Positions 26,963-36,463 of a stretch of 49,818 bases of DNA are shown here, in pieces. The position numbers were made by a program, and so were the translations under genes. Source of the stretch: Candidatus Hikarchaeia archaeon HikBin5 (lineage in GTDB: Archaea > Halobacteriota > Halobacteria > Halobacteriales > Hikarchaeaceae). The notes under the pieces are model-generated. The model was not told the origin of the DNA. It saw nothing but the letters and a program-made list of their open reading frames with translations, and searched no databases. How positions within the stretch are numbered: position 1 is the first letter of the stretch; each line of letters begins with the position of its first letter. The DNA lies in NCBI GenBank assembly GCA_009889625.1, contig WTZU01000007.1:1-49818 (forward strand). Reading direction: 5' to 3'.

Positions 26963-27577
26963 ATGGAAGTCTGCAATTTAACTCATGATTCTACCTCGTT
27001 CACTTCTAATGCCTATCTGATTTTTGGAGAAAAAATCACCCTCATCGATGTGGGATCTGATCCTGGGACTCTCGAGAAACTCGGCGATTATACCTCTGAA
27101 ATAGATTCCATTCTCTTAACTCATCAACATTCTGATCATATTGGATCTTTAAACGAGATTATGGATGCTTTCCACCCCGAGTTATATTGCCACTCCGCAC
27201 ATCCTCTGCAGACATCACGGATTTCTACTGGTCAAAAAATTCTAATAGGGGATGATTGGTATGAGGTCCTCCACACCCCTGGACATTCCAAAGATCATTT
27301 GGTATTTTTTAATTCACATTCTATATTTTCAGGAGATATCGTGGTCTACAGTGACAGCGCCTTTCGCCGGGGCAGCTTCGGACGCACTGATCTTCCTGGT
27401 AGTTCCCGGGAGGATTTGATAAATAGTATAGAATTAATCCTATCTCATTCCTCTCACGAATTACGGAATATGTATCCTGGCCATGGACCTGTTTTTCATG
27501 GAAATGTAATGGATGTGATTACCAAAGCCCTATATAGAGCTAATAAGAGAGAACCAAAATACAGTTCTCCCCGATAA
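26963..27577 (+). CDS. Metallo-beta-lactamase-fold hydrolase, glyoxalase II-like
   Basis: This 204-residue protein has the full MBL metal set: LLTHQHSDHIGSL (HxHxDH) near residue 53, the His in HTPGHSKDHLVFF near 113, SGDIV (Asp) near 130, and YPGHGPV (His) near 176. Proteins of this size and layout are hydroxyacylglutathione-hydrolase-like, but the substrate cannot be assigned. The N-terminus (TSNAYLIFGEKITLIDVGSD) is standard. It follows the DUF454 gene closely and converges on the L40e gene. Confidence 0.88.
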   Translation: MEVCNLTHDSTSFTSNAYLIFGEKITLIDVGSDPGTLEKLGDYTSEIDSILLTHQHSDHIGSLNEIMDAFHPELYCHSAHPLQTSRISTGQKILIGDDWYEVLHTPGHSKDHLVFFNSHSIFSGDIVVYSDSAFRRGSFGRTDLPGSSREDLINSIELILSHSSHELRNMYPGHGPVFHGNVMDVITKALYRANKREPKYSSPR

Positions 27578-27595
27578 TTTCTCTTAACAACTCGA

Positions 27596-27751
27596 CTATA
27601 CTCCGCCAGCTTGACGTTCTCTTCTTCTAACACGCAAACCCGTGTAACCACACTTTCGACAAGCCTTTGCTCTCTCTGGATTGCGGGCATTACAACGCAT
27701 ACAAATCCTTTTTTGCAACATACGTTTTTCCGCTTGTTCAAACCGCGCCAT
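27596..27751 (-). CDS. rpl40e: Large-subunit ribosomal protein L40e
   Basis: A 51-residue protein read on the minus strand from the ATG at 27751 to the TAG at 27596. It has a C4 zinc ribbon with C17, C20, C31 and C34 ([11 protein letters not shown] ... [17 protein letters not shown]) and a basic tail, exactly the archaeal L40e pattern. It lies 71 bases downstream of tsr3 on the same strand, so both may be transcribed together; both products belong to the ribosome or its maturation. Confidence 0.93.
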   Translation of the reverse strand: MARFEQAEKRMLQKRICMRCNARNPERAKACRKCGYTGLRVRRRERQAGGV

Positions 27752-27822
27752 AGCCACAGTATAGTCTACCGCAATTAAAAACTTTCGAGTCTTGTTTATC
27801 TAATTTCTCAACCCCTTCTTAT

Positions 27823-28314
27823 TCAATCTAAGTACCTTTCTTGGACATTTACTACTTCCTTTGAGGTCGCACAAGAGGCATATGATTCTAATGGTTCTTG
27901 ATTTAATTCTATAAAATTCAAACCCCATCGAAACTTAGACAACACACTTCTAGATTGTTCTTTCTCACCCAATATAAACAAAGAAGCTGCTATGGCTTCT
28001 ACAGTAGTGAGTTTAAATGGTTTTCCATAATTCACAGGATTCGCAGCCACTAGGAATGGAAGTGCCCGATGAATTCCTCTCATAGCAAATCTATTTTCTT
28101 CTGCATTTTCCCAAGAACAATCTAAAGCCACTAATTTATATGGATATTTGTAATCTGCAGGAGACAAAGCAATCTCTGAATATGGATTAAGTATCACTCC
28201 ATATGGAACTGATCTATCCTTTCTATGCAATTCAGCTAGCTGAAATCGAGCGAGCTTTTTAGCTGTGCATTTAGATGGATCATCATCACCTTCATATCGA
28301 ATATGTATCTCCAC
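27823..28314 (-). CDS. tsr3: Tsr3-type 16S rRNA aminocarboxypropyltransferase (DUF367)
   Basis: Tsr3 transfers the aminocarboxypropyl group of SAM to a hypermodified base of small-subunit rRNA. This 163-residue protein has the family core [14 protein letters not shown] near residues 11-24, [14 protein letters not shown] near 42, [14 protein letters not shown] near 64, and [18 protein letters not shown] with [15 protein letters not shown] near 83-115. Length is normal. The start is GTG at 28314. It precedes L40e and is divergent from the LysE exporter. Confidence 0.9.
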   Translation of the reverse strand: MEIHIRYEGDDDPSKCTAKKLARFQLAELHRKDRSVPYGVILNPYSEIALSPADYKYPYKLVALDCSWENAEENRFAMRGIHRALPFLVAANPVNYGKPFKLTTVEAIAASLFILGEKEQSRSVLSKFRWGLNFIELNQEPLESYASCATSKEVVNVQERYLD

Positions 28315-28409
28315 ATATTATTCATATGCGTATGGCCCGTAAAAACAAACCGTAGAATGATCTACTTTCAACCCATCATTTTTTGCCTACCCCCCTTCTT
28401 CCCTATTCC

Positions 28410-29006
28410 ATGGATTTAGCACTTTTAGGAGCAACGATCTTATTTATGGTTTCTATGACCTTCTCTCCTGGCCCAAATAATCTCCTCTGTGCTGCGCACG
28501 GGTCTCAACATGGTTTCAGAAAGACCCTCTCCTTGATGATTGGAATGTTTTCTGGATTCACAATTTTGGCCCTTGCAATTGGGATTGGAGCCGTTTTCCT
28601 CGAACAAAACGCCACAATACTACAATTACTCGTATATGCAGGCGCTATTTACATAGCATATCTTTCATACAAAGTAGCCTTTTCTCCTCCTATTGATTCG
28701 GATGAATCTACCAAAATACTTGGATTTTCAACAGGGCTGCTGCTCCAATTGGTAAACGGCAAGGCATGGATCCATTTCATTATTCTAATGACTACCTTCG
28801 CAACCCAATTTGGAACTGGATATGGAATCAAAATTCTATTTGTTTTGGCCAATTCAACATTAGGCTTCACAGCCCTTTGTACGTGGGCCTTTGCTGGGAC
28901 GTTACTTAGAAAAATATTCAGCACACCTGGACAAGTCCGGATATTGAATCTATTACTTGGATTCTCACTTTTCTTTGTAGCTATATGGATAGCACTTCCC
29001 CACTAG
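28410..29006 (+). CDS. LysE/RhtB-family amino-acid exporter
   Basis: The 198-residue membrane protein has about six hydrophobic segments. The family motif FSPGPNNLLCAAHGSQHGF lies near residue 20, and GKAWIHFIILM lies in the second half. Members export basic or branched amino acids or homoserine lactones; the substrate here is unknown. I use the ATG at 28410, where the first membrane span begins in the family; the in-frame TTG at 28383 adds nine residues. It is followed by the rhodanese gene after 50 bases. Confidence 0.85.
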   Translation: MDLALLGATILFMVSMTFSPGPNNLLCAAHGSQHGFRKTLSLMIGMFSGFTILALAIGIGAVFLEQNATILQLLVYAGAIYIAYLSYKVAFSPPIDSDESTKILGFSTGLLLQLVNGKAWIHFIILMTTFATQFGTGYGIKILFVLANSTLGFTALCTWAFAGTLLRKIFSTPGQVRILNLLLGFSLFFVAIWIALPH

Positions 29007-29056
29007 ATTAAACCAAAAAACAATACTTGATATTTGTTTACCTCAAAAAGCAATCA

Positions 29057-29818
29057 ATGCGAAGAAGAGAACTTCTACTGGGCTTGGCATTTACATTATC
29101 TGGGTGCTTGAATGCAGATTCAAAAAACAGATATGGCCCAGATGTAGATCTTTCTGATGGCTATCCTCCTCTCCCTCGTCAAATGCCTTCTAAAAAATTC
29201 TTTGACCCCAGCACTTTCGATGTGGCACTGGTCGACTCTCAAATCATCCCACTCGCTCCTCTCGATATTGTTTCCAATTGGCATGCAAGAGGGGAAGCAA
29301 GATTTGTCGATTCTAGATCTCAAACCCAATATGAAAGATCACATATTCTTGGCTCTGTACTGAGCCCGGCACCATCTGGGATCGGTCCCACTGACCCAAC
29401 TACCGATTGGCCTAAAAATGATAGAATTGTGACATATTGTGGATGTCCACTTCACCTTTCTAGTCTAAGGGCAGCTAGCCTATTGAATTCTGGGTTCACG
29501 AATGTTTACGTGCTCAAAGAAGGATTTTGGGAATGGCATGAGAAACAGTATCCTTTGTCTGGATATGATAAAAAATTAGCACCAAATTCCTGGACAATCA
29601 CTGGAAAAACTGATCCTTCTTTTTCTGGGAAAACAGTTTGGATTCGGGAGTTACAATCAGGACAAGTGGAAGCGGCAATGATTCAACAAAATGGGGAATT
29701 CATATCTGAGATACGGTTCTCCAATATTTCTCTCAATACCCTTATCTCAATAGAAGTATCCGAAAGGATTGTCATAAGACCTCTCTCTTCTCTAATTGAA
29801 ACAACGATTGAAATCTAG
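29057..29818 (+). CDS. Tat-exported rhodanese-domain lipoprotein
   Basis: The ATG at 29057 gives MRRRELLLGLAFTLSGC: a twin-arginine motif, a hydrophobic stretch and a lipobox (LSGC), the haloarchaeal Tat lipoprotein pattern. The rhodanese domain follows at about residues 70-165, with HARGEARFVDSRSQTQYERSHI and the active loop TYCGCPLHLSS, where cysteines can carry sulfane sulfur, then LLNSGFTNVYVLKEGFWEW. The last ~75 residues hold beta strands of unknown role. An upstream in-frame start at 29027 would bury the signal. It probably handles sulfur or redox chemistry outside the membrane. Confidence 0.85.
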   Translation: MRRRELLLGLAFTLSGCLNADSKNRYGPDVDLSDGYPPLPRQMPSKKFFDPSTFDVALVDSQIIPLAPLDIVSNWHARGEARFVDSRSQTQYERSHILGSVLSPAPSGIGPTDPTTDWPKNDRIVTYCGCPLHLSSLRAASLLNSGFTNVYVLKEGFWEWHEKQYPLSGYDKKLAPNSWTITGKTDPSFSGKTVWIRELQSGQVEAAMIQQNGEFISEIRFSNISLNTLISIEVSERIVIRPLSSLIETTIEI

Positions 29819-31170
29819 TTCCTCAATCCTGCCCCTACCGCACTCTCTCCTATTGGTTCATGACCTTTGATCTTTTCCAATCCTCCCATATATGGTTGTA
29901 AAATATTTGGAATATCTACTGTCCCATCTTCGTTTTGATAGTATTCTAGTATGGCAACAATGACTCTGGGGAGTGCCAAACCCGAAGCATTCAATGTATG
30001 TATGTATTCCGCCGATTCGTGACGTTTAGGACGATACCTCAATCCTGCTCTACGGGCCTGGAAATCCTCAAAATTTGATGCAGAAGAAACTTCTAACCAT
30101 CTCCCCTCTTCTCCTTTCTCACCATTCCCTATGGGCGTCCAAACTTCAATATCATATGTTTTCGCCGAAGAAAATGTCAGGTCACCCGTGCAAAGAGAAA
30201 TTACCCTATATGGTAATTCTAATTTCCTAAGTACTTCTTCAGCATCATCCACTAATAATTCAAGTTGTTTGTAACTATCATCTGGCTGAATAAAATTAAC
30301 CAATTCGACCTTGTTGAATTGATGCACTCTAACAATCCCCCGAGTCTCTGTCCCGTGCTCTCCTGCCTCTCTACGGAAGTTAGGTGTGTATGCTTGATGT
30401 TTTATCGGCAAATCTTCGTCCAACAAAATCTCTCCGGAATACATATTTGTCACAGGCACTTCCGCAGTTGGACAAAGCCATAGATCTTCTCCTTCAATTT
30501 TATACGCATCACCAACGAATTTTGGAAATTGACCCGTACCTGTCATAGATGTGGATGAAACAGGGATGGGCGGAATCAATTCTATATATCCCTGCTCCCG
30601 ATGAATATCTAGCATAAGTGAAATCAAAGCATGTTCTAATCTAGCACCCTCTCCCTTCAAAAAATAAAAACCAGACCCTGTTGTTTTTGCTCCTCTAACT
30701 TCGTCGATTATATCCAATTTAACTCCCAGTTCGTAGTGGGGAATGATACCTTCTGGGACCTTTCTCAGGTTTTCAAACCCTCTCCGCCGAATTTCAACGT
30801 TATCTGATTCATCCATTCCTATTGGGACACTTTCATGTGGAATATTTGGCAACTCTAGTAATTCTTTTTGCAACTTTTCTTCCATTTTTTTTGCACTTTC
30901 TTCTAATTTATCTAGCTTAGTTTTTATCACTGAAGACTTAGTTATCGCGTCTATTGCAGCCTCCTCTTTCCCTTCATTTTTAAGATTTCCAATCAGGGCA
31001 GAAACTGTATTCCTTTCATGCCGAAGATTATCACATTTTGACTTTATATTCCTCCACTCTTCATCCAATTGAAGGAGACTCTCCACCATTTTACCATCGC
31101 CCATATTTCTATTCTTTATGGCTGTTTTTACTATCTCTGGGTTTTCTCTAAGATACCGTCTAGCCAACAT
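29815..31170 (-). CDS. serS: Seryl-tRNA synthetase
   Basis: This class II synthetase charges tRNA-Ser and, where present, tRNA-Sec. It has the N-terminal coiled-coil arm (residues ~30-105, Lys/Glu-rich helices that contact the long variable arm of tRNA-Ser). Motif 2 is visible in NFRREAGEHGTETRGIVRVHQF, and motif 3 near the end is ALPRVIVAILEYYQNEDG. The 451-residue length is typical for the common form rather than the methanogen-specific rare form. It overlaps the converging rhodanese gene by 4 bases and is divergent from the methyltransferase gene. Confidence 0.95.
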   Translation of the reverse strand: MLARRYLRENPEIVKTAIKNRNMGDGKMVESLLQLDEEWRNIKSKCDNLRHERNTVSALIGNLKNEGKEEAAIDAITKSSVIKTKLDKLEESAKKMEEKLQKELLELPNIPHESVPIGMDESDNVEIRRRGFENLRKVPEGIIPHYELGVKLDIIDEVRGAKTTGSGFYFLKGEGARLEHALISLMLDIHREQGYIELIPPIPVSSTSMTGTGQFPKFVGDAYKIEGEDLWLCPTAEVPVTNMYSGEILLDEDLPIKHQAYTPNFRREAGEHGTETRGIVRVHQFNKVELVNFIQPDDSYKQLELLVDDAEEVLRKLELPYRVISLCTGDLTFSSAKTYDIEVWTPIGNGEKGEEGRWLEVSSASNFEDFQARRAGLRYRPKRHESAEYIHTLNASGLALPRVIVAILEYYQNEDGTVDIPNILQPYMGGLEKIKGHEPIGESAVGAGLRN

Positions 31171-31287
31171 ATTCTTATATCTACCAACAAGTGCTCAACG
31201 AAAACAATATCGGGTTATCATCAGTAATAATTCGTCACAACATATACTTAAACAGAAAACAAAGTAACCCTTGGAAACGTTCCTATT

Positions 31288-32049
31288 ATGGTAAACCAAA
31301 CTACAAATAAAAAACAAACAGCAACTGCATTTGGGAGTAGGTCCAATTCATACTTAATTAGCAAAAACCATAAAGAGGGATCTGACCTAGATATTCTATC
31401 CAATTGGTCAACGGAATCTAGATTTATACTTGATATTGCCACTGGCGCAGGACATGCGGCAAATGCAATTTCTCAAAATATTCCCTCTCGTACCATTGCC
31501 ACTGATATATCTCCAAAAATGGTACGTACTGCTATTTCTGCATATCCTAGTTTGGAAGGTGTTATATCTGATGCAGAATGCTTACCTTTCCAATCTAGTA
31601 CTTTTGACACTATTGTCTGTAGAATCGCAGCCCATCATTTTCCCAATCCACTCACCTTTCTCTCCGAAGTAGCAAGAATATCTGCTAAACCTGCAATATT
31701 CCTCTTTGAAGACAATGTAGCCCCCACTCTTCCTTCTCTAAACACATTCTTAAACAAAGTTGAGAAACTAAGAGATCCCACTCACATTGAAAGTTATACA
31801 GAAAACCAATGGAAACATTGGATCGAGGAGCAAGGATTTACAATAGAATACACTTTGACCTTGAAAAAAAACATTGAATACCTCCCTTGGATCCGCCAAT
31901 CTAATACGCCTCCTGGTAATATAGAAAAACTAAATGACCTCTTCATCAATGCACCCCCTGCTGCAAAAAAACTTTTTGACATACAAATAACCAATGGCGT
32001 GGTAGATTCATTTTCAAATTTAAAAATCCTAATAAAAGCCATTCGATAG
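31288..32049 (+). CDS. Class I SAM-dependent methyltransferase
   Basis: This 253-residue protein has the Methyltransf_11 pattern: ILDIATGAGHAANAI (SAM motif I) near residue 47, TDISPKMV near 71, and DAECLPFQSSTFDTIVCRIAAHHF near 93-116. It resembles UbiE-type quinone or small-molecule methyltransferases. The remaining ~110 residues have no motif I recognise, and the substrate is unknown. It starts the run of co-oriented genes that ends with mvaD. The SAH cleared by ahcY would be its by-product. Confidence 0.85.
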   Translation: MVNQTTNKKQTATAFGSRSNSYLISKNHKEGSDLDILSNWSTESRFILDIATGAGHAANAISQNIPSRTIATDISPKMVRTAISAYPSLEGVISDAECLPFQSSTFDTIVCRIAAHHFPNPLTFLSEVARISAKPAIFLFEDNVAPTLPSLNTFLNKVEKLRDPTHIESYTENQWKHWIEEQGFTIEYTLTLKKNIEYLPWIRQSNTPPGNIEKLNDLFINAPPAAKKLFDIQITNGVVDSFSNLKILIKAIR

Positions 32050-32089
32050 AATCAATAACTATAGGTTCTATGTAATAACCAACTACTCT

Positions 32090-32821
32090 ATGGTGAATGT
32101 GACAATATGGAATGAATATCATTGTGAAAAAGAGGATCCAATAGCAGAGGGGCTCTATCCCTCTGGGATTCACAATTTCATAGCTAGTTTTCTCACCGAA
32201 GCTGGTTATAATACTACGACAGCAACTCTAGCTTCGCCAGAACATGGCCTTTCTAACGAAGTTTTGGATACTACCGACGTATTACTTTGGTGGTCTCATA
32301 ATCAAAACGAACACCTAGATGATTCTATCGCCAATAGAGTTGCAAAAAAAGTCTTAGAAGGAATGGGATTCATAGTACTCCATTCTGCCTTAAGATCCAA
32401 ACCTTTTCATCTACTCATGGGGACCTCTTGCAATTTAAAACGACGAAACGCAGATGAAATCGAACGCGTTTGGGTAATCAACCCTGGACATCCCATTGTT
32501 CAAAACCTCTCCAACGAGTATATAGAATTTCCCCAATCCCAAATTTTTGGAGAACCATTTGATATCCCTCCCCCGGAAGATTTGGTTTTAATTAGCTGGA
32601 ATGAAGGAGGTGAGGTCTTTCGAAGTGGTTGTTGCTGGACACGAGGAAATGGAAAAATATTTTTTTTAGGACCTGGTCATGAAACACATCCAATATACCA
32701 TAATTCAGATATTCAATTGATTATTAGAAATGCAATTGATTGGGCTAGTCCACTATCCAACCCCCCGATCACTTATGGGAAGTTAACTCACTCTACAAAT
32801 TCTAAATCTTCCCAAATCTAA
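32090..32821 (+). CDS. ThuA-like (trehalose-utilisation-type) protein
   Basis: This 243-residue glutamine-amidotransferase-like fold protein has VTIWNEYHCEKEDPIAEGLYPSG at the start, VLLWWSHNQNEHLDD near residue 63, FIVLHSALRS near 93, and the terminal GKIFFLGPGHETHPIYHN near 200. These match ThuA domain proteins. The family is loosely linked with sugar metabolism, but the catalytic Cys of true amidotransferases is not at the usual site, and the exact role is unknown. It resembles haloarchaeal ThuA proteins from memory. Confidence 0.85.
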   Translation: MVNVTIWNEYHCEKEDPIAEGLYPSGIHNFIASFLTEAGYNTTTATLASPEHGLSNEVLDTTDVLLWWSHNQNEHLDDSIANRVAKKVLEGMGFIVLHSALRSKPFHLLMGTSCNLKRRNADEIERVWVINPGHPIVQNLSNEYIEFPQSQIFGEPFDIPPPEDLVLISWNEGGEVFRSGCCWTRGNGKIFFLGPGHETHPIYHNSDIQLIIRNAIDWASPLSNPPITYGKLTHSTNSKSSQI

Positions 32822-32856
32822 CGAGGATTTTTTACCTCTCGTCTCCATGAAGCACT

Positions 32857-33315
32857 ATGGACTATGAGGCAGAAATTCGTGGAATTGGAATTAGTTGGTG
32901 TGAATCCGGAATGGCAACTCCTGTGGTACTTCTAACCGCCGAAGACCGATATGTCCCAATTTTTATCAGTCCCGACCAAGCACAATCTATTCAGTTCGAA
33001 CTACAAGGGGAAAGAAGCGAAAGACCACTCACACACGATCTGTTATTGGAAATGCTCACCGAACTAGGTGGGGCAATAGACAAGGTCATTGTAGACGATC
33101 TCTCCAAGGGAACTTTTTACGCCAAAATATATCTACAACGCTATGTTGATGGCGAGCCAAATACATTTACCTTTGACGCCCGTCCATCAGATGCAATTGC
33201 CATGGCAATTCGTGCAGAATGCCCTATCCTTCTCTCTGAATCCGTGATAGATTCGGCAGGCCAATCTATTGGGGACTTTATATTACAAGAGTTTGGCAGC
33301 ACGGGGTGGGAATGA
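32857..33315 (+). CDS. Bifunctional nuclease-family (DUF151) protein
   Basis: This 152-residue protein has the DUF151/BFN core VPIFISPDQAQSIQFELQGE near residues 33-52, ERPLTHDLLLEMLTELGG near 54-72, and TFDARPSDAIAMAIRAECPI near 105-125. A plant member was reported to have nuclease activity; prokaryotic members are uncharacterised, so nuclease function is only a family label. It is 35 bases after the ThuA gene and 58 before the GGT gene, all on the plus strand. Confidence 0.88.
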   Translation: MDYEAEIRGIGISWCESGMATPVVLLTAEDRYVPIFISPDQAQSIQFELQGERSERPLTHDLLLEMLTELGGAIDKVIVDDLSKGTFYAKIYLQRYVDGEPNTFTFDARPSDAIAMAIRAECPILLSESVIDSAGQSIGDFILQEFGSTGWE

Positions 33316-33373
33316 TTTTCTTCAATACTCATTTGTATACTTTAATAAAGCACATGTACTAATTACACTATAA

Positions 33374-35032
33374 ATGAAATTTAGTTATCCCTGGCAATTC
33401 GTTGGAAGAAGATCGGCAATGATGTCAAACAATGGAATGGTGGCAACAAGCCAACCCCTAGCGGCCATTTCCGCCCTACGTGTACTGGAAAATGGAGGAA
33501 ATGCAGCAGATGCCGCCGTAACTGCCGCCGCGATTCTCAATGTCGTAGAACCCCATATGTCTGGAATAGGAGGGGATATGTTTGCTATAGTCCATTTCGA
33601 CAATAAATACGAGGCCTATAATGGAAGTGGAGGTGCACCTGAAGAAGCTAACCTTTCTATTTGCGAAAAGATTTCAGTCGAACAAAAAACAGATACAGAA
33701 TTTCAAAATCTGGACACCCAACCAACAGAAGACGTCGTAAAAATGCCAACAAAAGGAGGAATATCTGTGACGGTACCTGGGGCACTAGCAGGCTGGAGCG
33801 ATTTGCTTAATAAATATGGGACATTCTCGCTTTCGGAAGCATTCGAGCCAGCAATTAAATATGCAAGAAATGGTTTTCCAGTAAGTGAATATATATCTTG
33901 GCAATGGTCCTTTGCTTCAAATAGGATCACACCTTATCCTGAAACTTCACTTACATATTTACCTGGGGGATCTCCTCCTTCTCCTGGGGATACTTTTACC
34001 AACACAAAACTAGCCGACACATTTGAGACAATCTCTGATAATGGAGTCTCGGAATTTTACCAAGGAAAACTAGGTAAAGATTTGGTTAAAACAGTACAAG
34101 AAGATGGGGGGTTATTGTCCACTTCAGATCTAGAGGAACACAAAGGCACTTGGTGTGATCCAATTTCTACTACTTATCGTGGAATCGATATACTTGAAGC
34201 CCCCCCAAATGGCCAAGGACTAATAGCATTGGAAGCAATAAACATAGCAGAAAATTTTGATCTCCCCTCCTCGGTTACCGATCCTGACCGAATACATACA
34301 CTTGTTGAAACTTTCAAGATAGCAGTTTCAGATGGACACAAATATATTTCTGACCCAAAAATGGTAGATGTTCCTCTGGATAAGATGCTATCCAAAAAAT
34401 ATGCCAAAAAACGCTCGGAAGAGATAGGCGAATCCGCTAGTTCTTACCTCCCAAAAGCAGGACCAAATGGCAATGACACAGTTTACATCTCTGTCGTTGA
34501 TAGTGACGGAAATGCGGTCTCATTTATCAATAGTATATTCATGGCATTTGGGAGTGGCTTATCTTCTAATGGATTTCTTCTCCATAACCGAGGATGCTCT
34601 TTTAGCCTAAATCCCACACATGCAAATTGTGTGGCCCCGAATAAACGCCCATTCCATACTATCATACCTGCTATGCTTCGAAAAAATGGAGAGTTTAGGG
34701 CTTCCTGGGGAGTGATGGGTGGATCTATGCAACCACAAGGACACCTCCAGGTTCTATTGTCTCTAGTAGACCTAGGCCTAAATCCACAAGCCTCAATGGA
34801 TGCTCCCCGATTTAGATGGGTAAATGGGAATAAAATCGCTCTAGAAACTAGTCGAATTCCTGCTGAAACAGTCACCGAACTACGCAAAAAGGGACACGAA
34901 GTCCTCGAAGAGCATCTCTTCTTTAATCCAAGAGAACATTTCGGAGGGGGTCAGTTCATTTATTCAGATGGAAAAGGAACTTTAATCGGGGGATCTGATC
35001 CTCGTAGAGATGGTGTAGCAATCGGGTACTGA
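33374..35032 (+). CDS. Gamma-glutamyltransferase-family Ntn hydrolase
   Basis: This 552-residue protein has the GGT layout. The N-terminal half contains GGNAADAAVTAAAILNVVEPHMSGIGGD. The probable self-processing nucleophile is Thr369 in GNDTVYISVVDSDGNAVSF, and the small subunit carries RPFHTIIPAML and GVMGGSMQPQGHLQVL. There is no signal peptide, so it appears cytosolic. Members cleave gamma-glutamyl peptides or act as acylases, and sequence alone does not choose between them. In an archaeon that might use gamma-glutamylcysteine as a thiol, turnover of that compound is a reasonable guess. Confidence 0.87.
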   Translation: MKFSYPWQFVGRRSAMMSNNGMVATSQPLAAISALRVLENGGNAADAAVTAAAILNVVEPHMSGIGGDMFAIVHFDNKYEAYNGSGGAPEEANLSICEKISVEQKTDTEFQNLDTQPTEDVVKMPTKGGISVTVPGALAGWSDLLNKYGTFSLSEAFEPAIKYARNGFPVSEYISWQWSFASNRITPYPETSLTYLPGGSPPSPGDTFTNTKLADTFETISDNGVSEFYQGKLGKDLVKTVQEDGGLLSTSDLEEHKGTWCDPISTTYRGIDILEAPPNGQGLIALEAINIAENFDLPSSVTDPDRIHTLVETFKIAVSDGHKYISDPKMVDVPLDKMLSKKYAKKRSEEIGESASSYLPKAGPNGNDTVYISVVDSDGNAVSFINSIFMAFGSGLSSNGFLLHNRGCSFSLNPTHANCVAPNKRPFHTIIPAMLRKNGEFRASWGVMGGSMQPQGHLQVLLSLVDLGLNPQASMDAPRFRWVNGNKIALETSRIPAETVTELRKKGHEVLEEHLFFNPREHFGGGQFIYSDGKGTLIGGSDPRRDGVAIGY

Positions 35033-35105
35033 TACCCTTCCACTCGAGCTATTGATTCAATTTAAACCCTTGTCTATCTTACTAATTTTCGTATAAATAT
35101 TCAAT

Positions 35106-36389
35106 ATGTCTATTCTAAGTGCCTCTTTTAAACACAAACCCGAGTTCGACCGAACTGCATCTTTCCTTTACGGTGTGAGTGCACTTTCCATGATGGGTGT
35201 AACATTTATTTCTCCAGTTTTTCCTCTAATGTTTCTAGAGATTGGGATGACCGAATTGGATATGGCAAACATGATCGCATGGTTCACATTCCCTGCTCTT
35301 ATTTTCATCCCCTTATGGGGCTTCATAGCCGACCGCTTTCAAAGAAAAATAGTCCTCGCGGTATCTCTATTACTTTTTGGAATCGGTGGCACTGCCATCT
35401 TTTTCACAGATAATATGCAAGCAATACTTTGGTTACGATTTATACAAGGAATTGGAGTCAGTGGAATCATGCCCATGACTGGTACCATCATCGGAGATAT
35501 GTTTTCCAAACAAACAGATCTTGAGGTTGGATCTCAAGGATTAAGAGTAGTCTCGATAAATGTAGCCAAATTTTTCTACCCTGTCGTAGGGGGGCTCTTG
35601 GGGGGAATAGCCTGGAATCTACCTTTCTTATTTTTCTTCATAGCCATCCCTGCAGGATTGTACACGCTAAAATACATGCCAGAAATGGGGATTGAAGAAA
35701 AGAAAACCCATAAGACCTCAATTCTTTATTTCTATTCTCTATGGGGGGCTCTCTTCAATTGGTCTGTTGTCATCTCCTATGCTGTAGTTTTCATGAGATT
35801 CTTCATCAAATATGGGGTTTACACATTTCTCCCATTAATGGTATTGAAATATGGCATGTCCGCTTGGGAAGCCGGCGTCGTTTTCAGTATGATGAGTTTA
35901 GGGCTAGCGGCAGTAGCAACTCAAGTCAAACGTTTGGCAAATAGCAGATTCCAAATCAAATATATAGTTCTTGTAGGAATGATTTTCATAGGTATAGTAT
36001 CTATTGGTTTTAGTCTCGCAACTTCCTTTATCTCATTTTTAATCGTTGGCCTTCTTTATGGGATAATGGAAGGCTTTGCAGCAGGCCTCGAAACTAGTCT
36101 ACTTACTCAAACAACGTCTCGAGATATTCGAGCTGGCATTGTATCGATTGGCTCTTGGATTCGGAACCTAGGAAAAACGATATCGCCTTTATTTTTCCTT
36201 TATGTAGCAACCAACCCTGAATTATTCCATTCTATATCTCATCTGCCTTTTTTCAATTTAGACCCCACCTTGACGGGCCCCGATCAGGGATTTATCATAA
36301 CCGGAATTTTAGGTACTCTTGCCGGAGTTGTATTAGTACTCTTAATCTCTATTTCCCTCTTGATCAAAAAAATAAATCTTTCCACATAA
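35106..36389 (+). CDS. MFS transporter
   Basis: This 427-residue membrane protein has about 12 hydrophobic segments. The loop after span 2 reads GFIADRFQRKIV, the MFS A-motif, and WLRFIQGIGVSGIMPMTGTIIGD matches the fourth-span region. It differs from the TetA-like gene at 5.8-7.1 kb and the MFS at 42-43 kb, so it is not a recent copy. It follows the GGT gene by 73 bases and precedes mvaD by 74, on the same strand. The substrate is unknown. Confidence 0.85.
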   Translation: MSILSASFKHKPEFDRTASFLYGVSALSMMGVTFISPVFPLMFLEIGMTELDMANMIAWFTFPALIFIPLWGFIADRFQRKIVLAVSLLLFGIGGTAIFFTDNMQAILWLRFIQGIGVSGIMPMTGTIIGDMFSKQTDLEVGSQGLRVVSINVAKFFYPVVGGLLGGIAWNLPFLFFFIAIPAGLYTLKYMPEMGIEEKKTHKTSILYFYSLWGALFNWSVVISYAVVFMRFFIKYGVYTFLPLMVLKYGMSAWEAGVVFSMMSLGLAAVATQVKRLANSRFQIKYIVLVGMIFIGIVSIGFSLATSFISFLIVGLLYGIMEGFAAGLETSLLTQTTSRDIRAGIVSIGSWIRNLGKTISPLFFLYVATNPELFHSISHLPFFNLDPTLTGPDQGFIITGILGTLAGVVLVLLISISLLIKKINLST

Positions 36390-36463
36390 TCCAAAGTAGA
36401 ATATAAAAATCCTCTCTGTCAGATACCAACAGTGTTAAGTTCATCACAAGCACGCCTCATTCC

